Part shown: one piece after another, positions 4,892-6,489 of the stretch
How the letters are laid out: each line of letters starts with the position of its first letter
How positions within the stretch are numbered: position 1 is the stretch's first letter
Source of the DNA: CAZKMQ01 sp964554065
GTDB taxonomy: Bacteria; Patescibacteriota; Patescibacteriia; Magasanikbacterales; JBBTQS01
NCBI GenBank assembly: GCA_964554065.1
Contig: CAZKMQ010000053.1
Coordinates: forward strand, 1-6,489
DNA length: 6,489 nucleotides
Direction: 5' to 3'
Translations under genes and position numbers: made by a program
The notes under the pieces: generated by a model
Told to the model about the DNA's origin: nothing
The model's database searches: none
What the model saw: only the letters and a program-made list of their open reading frames with translations

Positions 4892-4933
4892 AACAAAAGA
4901 ACCTCAGAGACAACCATCTGTGGTTCTTTTGTT
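4892..4933. terminator. Bidirectional terminator between the orphan gene and pyk
   Basis: Perfect 12-bp arms AACAAAAGAACC (4892-4903) and GGTTCTTTTGTT (4922-4933), then one mismatch and an inner CAGA/TCTG pairing (4905-4908 with 4917-4920). It lies 27 bases after the orphan stop and 14 bases beyond the pyk stop, serving both convergent genes. Confidence 0.9.
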
Positions 4934-4947
4934 ATAAGTTAATAATG

Positions 4948-6339
4948 TTAAGCAATTTCTTCTCTCATCTCAACATGCCCATCGACCACATCAAATACCA
5001 CCACTTGAGCACCGCGCCTAGCCAACTTATGAGACTTAATATACTTCATCATCCCGGCGTGTTCAGACTTAGCAGGAAAAACCTCTGGCACAATCCCCCA
5101 ATACATATTCAGCTGCTGCGCATGTTCTTTATTCTCAGCGCTGACAACTATAGGAAGTTCAGGACGGAAGCGTCGCACCATCGGCGCAAAGTGTGCCGCA
5201 GCACGTGTAAGCAGAAGTGCAGATACGTCAGTAGTACGAGCTATGAGCGACGCGATCCCACTTACCTCTTTATGATGGCCTTTAGCAATCAAGTCGAGCG
5301 CAGACGGAGAGAAATCGTCAAATACAGAACCTTCAGTTTCAGAAATAATTGAAGCCATTGTTGCAACTGTGCGCACAGGATATTTACCTGTTGCACTCTC
5401 ACCAGATAACATTGTTGCATCGGTGTGATCAATCACAGCATTTGCCACATCGCTAATCTCAGCACGAGTTGGACGTGGGCGCTCAGTCATTGAAGCTAGC
5501 ATTTCTGTAGCAACAATTACCGCGCGGTTTGCATCAATTGCTTTTTGGGTGATAGTCTTTTGCAATACTGGGACCTTTGCAGCTTCAGTTTCCAGTGCTA
5601 AATCACCACGCGCCACCATAATAATGTCTACCAACTCCAATATCGAATCAAAATCATCAATTGCTCCGCGCATTTCAACCTTAGCGCACACTAGCGGGAA
5701 CCTCTTTCCCTTAGGTAGCCATTTTTTAATTAGACTGCGCAACTGCTTAATGTCTTTTGCACTACGCACAAAACTTAACGAAACAATGTCCACACCTTGC
5801 GCCAAGCCAAACTTCAAATCCTTCTTGTCCTTTGGTGTAATCGTGCTAACGGATAACTTAGCAGTAGGCGCGTTCAATCCTTTATGGCTCTTGAGCTTTC
5901 CACCAACTACAACCTTAGCACTAATCTCTTTGCCTTTAATTTTTTCAACCTTCAACTCCATTATGCCATCATCCAGCAGAATCTGATCACCTTTTTTCAC
6001 ATCCTTATACAAACTTTTGTACTGTACTTCAATAGTGTCTTTACGCGGCTTTGCATCACATGATAATACAACTATTTTACCTTTTGTTAATTTCAAACCT
6101 CCCTCAGGCATGTCTCCTACACGAATCTTAGGCCCAGACAAATCTTGTAAAATCGCGATCGGCATCTTCGCTTTGCGTGCTGAACTGCGAATCATACGCA
6201 CAAGCTTAGCATGATCTGGATGAGTGCCATGGCTGAAGTTAAGCCGACATACATTCATACCTGCTTTCATCATTTTCACAAGCACCGCTGGCTTACCACT
6301 TGCCGGCCCAATAGTGCACACAATTTTTGTTCGTTTCAT
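4948..6339 (-). CDS. pyk: Pyruvate kinase
   Basis: This enzyme converts phosphoenolpyruvate and ADP to pyruvate and ATP at the end of glycolysis, in the cytosol. At 463 residues it is of normal length. The start KRTKIVCTIGP matches the family and active residues fall at E. coli PykF numbers: Arg32, Asn34 and Ser36 (RLNFSHG), Asp66 (QDLSGPKIR), Lys220 and Glu222 (KVE), Asp246 (ARGDL) and Thr278. The barrel domain is interrupted by the B domain (about 71-168) and followed by a C-terminal domain from about 346. Small departures are ARGDLALE for the usual ARGDLGVE and ATEML for ATQML. The C-domain loop that usually holds an effector phosphate (TxSGxTA-like) reads TRAAAHFA, so sugar-phosphate activation may be lost. 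The ATG at 6337-6339 is preferred over an in-frame GTG at 6348 for family fit, though the GAGG upstream is very close. It lies nine bases after the PDZ protein, so it is probably co-transcribed. Confidence 0.97.
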   Translation of the reverse strand: MKRTKIVCTIGPASGKPAVLVKMMKAGMNVCRLNFSHGTHPDHAKLVRMIRSSARKAKMPIAILQDLSGPKIRVGDMPEGGLKLTKGKIVVLSCDAKPRKDTIEVQYKSLYKDVKKGDQILLDDGIMELKVEKIKGKEISAKVVVGGKLKSHKGLNAPTAKLSVSTITPKDKKDLKFGLAQGVDIVSLSFVRSAKDIKQLRSLIKKWLPKGKRFPLVCAKVEMRGAIDDFDSILELVDIIMVARGDLALETEAAKVPVLQKTITQKAIDANRAVIVATEMLASMTERPRPTRAEISDVANAVIDHTDATMLSGESATGKYPVRTVATMASIISETEGSVFDDFSPSALDLIAKGHHKEVSGIASLIARTTDVSALLLTRAAAHFAPMVRRFRPELPIVVSAENKEHAQQLNMYWGIVPEVFPAKSEHAGMMKYIKSHKLARRGAQVVVFDVVDGHVEMREEIA

Positions 6340-6348
6340 AGCCCTCAC

Positions 6349-6489
6349 TTAATTATTAAATTCATCAAAGTCACCAAGAGTAACATCGATAGTTTTTTCT
6401 TTATCATTAGAAATGATCGTAAGCTCAACTTTATCTTCTGGATCAAAATCTGCAAGAACGCGCGCCAACGGATTCATACGAGTAACTGC
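6349..6489 (-). CDS. C-terminal end of a PDZ-domain protein, probably HtrA/DegP-type serine protease (partial)
   Basis: The minus strand is open from the window edge to TAA at 6349-6351, giving the last 46 residues of a larger protein. The segment NPLARVLADFDPEDKVELTI followed by a Lys-rich turn and TIDVTLGDF matches the end of a PDZ domain in S1C proteases, where a 'pGd-V-l-v-R-gk...v-v-L' pattern is usual. The protease domain is outside the window, so the family is inferred from the PDZ tail alone. Nine bases separate its stop from the pyk ATG, indicating an operon. Confidence 0.65.
   Translation of the reverse strand, partial: AVTRMNPLARVLADFDPEDKVELTIISNDKEKTIDVTLGDFDEFNN

Noticed and set aside
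6340..6348. GTG start at 6348 for pyk
   Set aside because: It has no ribosome site, abuts the previous stop codon and adds three residues before the canonical MKRTKIVCTIGP start.
1..6489. CRISPR array, tRNA, rRNA or insertion sequence
   Set aside because: No regularly spaced direct repeats, cloverleaf, rRNA motifs or transposase-like frame were found on either strand.

Overview
The window looks like chromosomal DNA of an uncultivated bacterium, most plausibly a Patescibacteria (CPR) lineage. The basis is the mix of short genes with short intergenic regions and sigma70-type promoters, plus a lipoprotein built of 'CDDGxxCT' disulfide repeats and thrombospondin type 3 calcium repeats. That repeat style is also common in Myxococcota, so the placement is an inference, not a sequence match. 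Base composition is uneven: the lipoprotein gene and the orphan at 4463-4864 are visibly richer in G+C than dinB, lexA and pyk.

Layout. Positions 1-190 hold a palindrome-rich stretch containing both a possible end of a rightward reading frame and a good leftward promoter. A bidirectional terminator follows at 189-226. A large cysteine-rich secreted lipoprotein is on the minus strand (252-1667), with a long leader running back to a promoter at 1858-1886. Between this promoter and dinB lies a stretch without a protein gene. It contains a promoter, a self-complementary sequence and a T-tract terminator, all on the minus strand, and I read it as an unassigned structured RNA of about 170 nt (1939-2107). 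Next, on the minus strand, come dinB (Y-family DNA polymerase, 2151-3347) and lexA (SOS repressor, 3593-4222), forming an SOS module. The gap between them holds a bidirectional terminator and a consensus plus-strand promoter that could make a very small RNA of about 58 nt (3410-3467).

Divergent from lexA is an orphan 133-residue protein (4463-4864, plus strand) with a consensus promoter next to a perfect DnaA-box sequence. It ends at a bidirectional terminator shared with the convergent pyk (pyruvate kinase, 4948-6339, minus). Nine bases upstream of pyk is the C-terminal end of a PDZ-domain protein, probably an HtrA/DegP-type serine protease, cut by the window edge.

How the genes relate: lexA and dinB belong together (damage response and translesion synthesis). 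The PDZ protein and pyk are probably co-transcribed. The lipoprotein and the orphan have their own promoters and terminators. The most interesting undescribed candidates are the two putative RNAs at 1939-2107 and 3410-3467, followed by the structured leader of the lipoprotein and the orphan gene.
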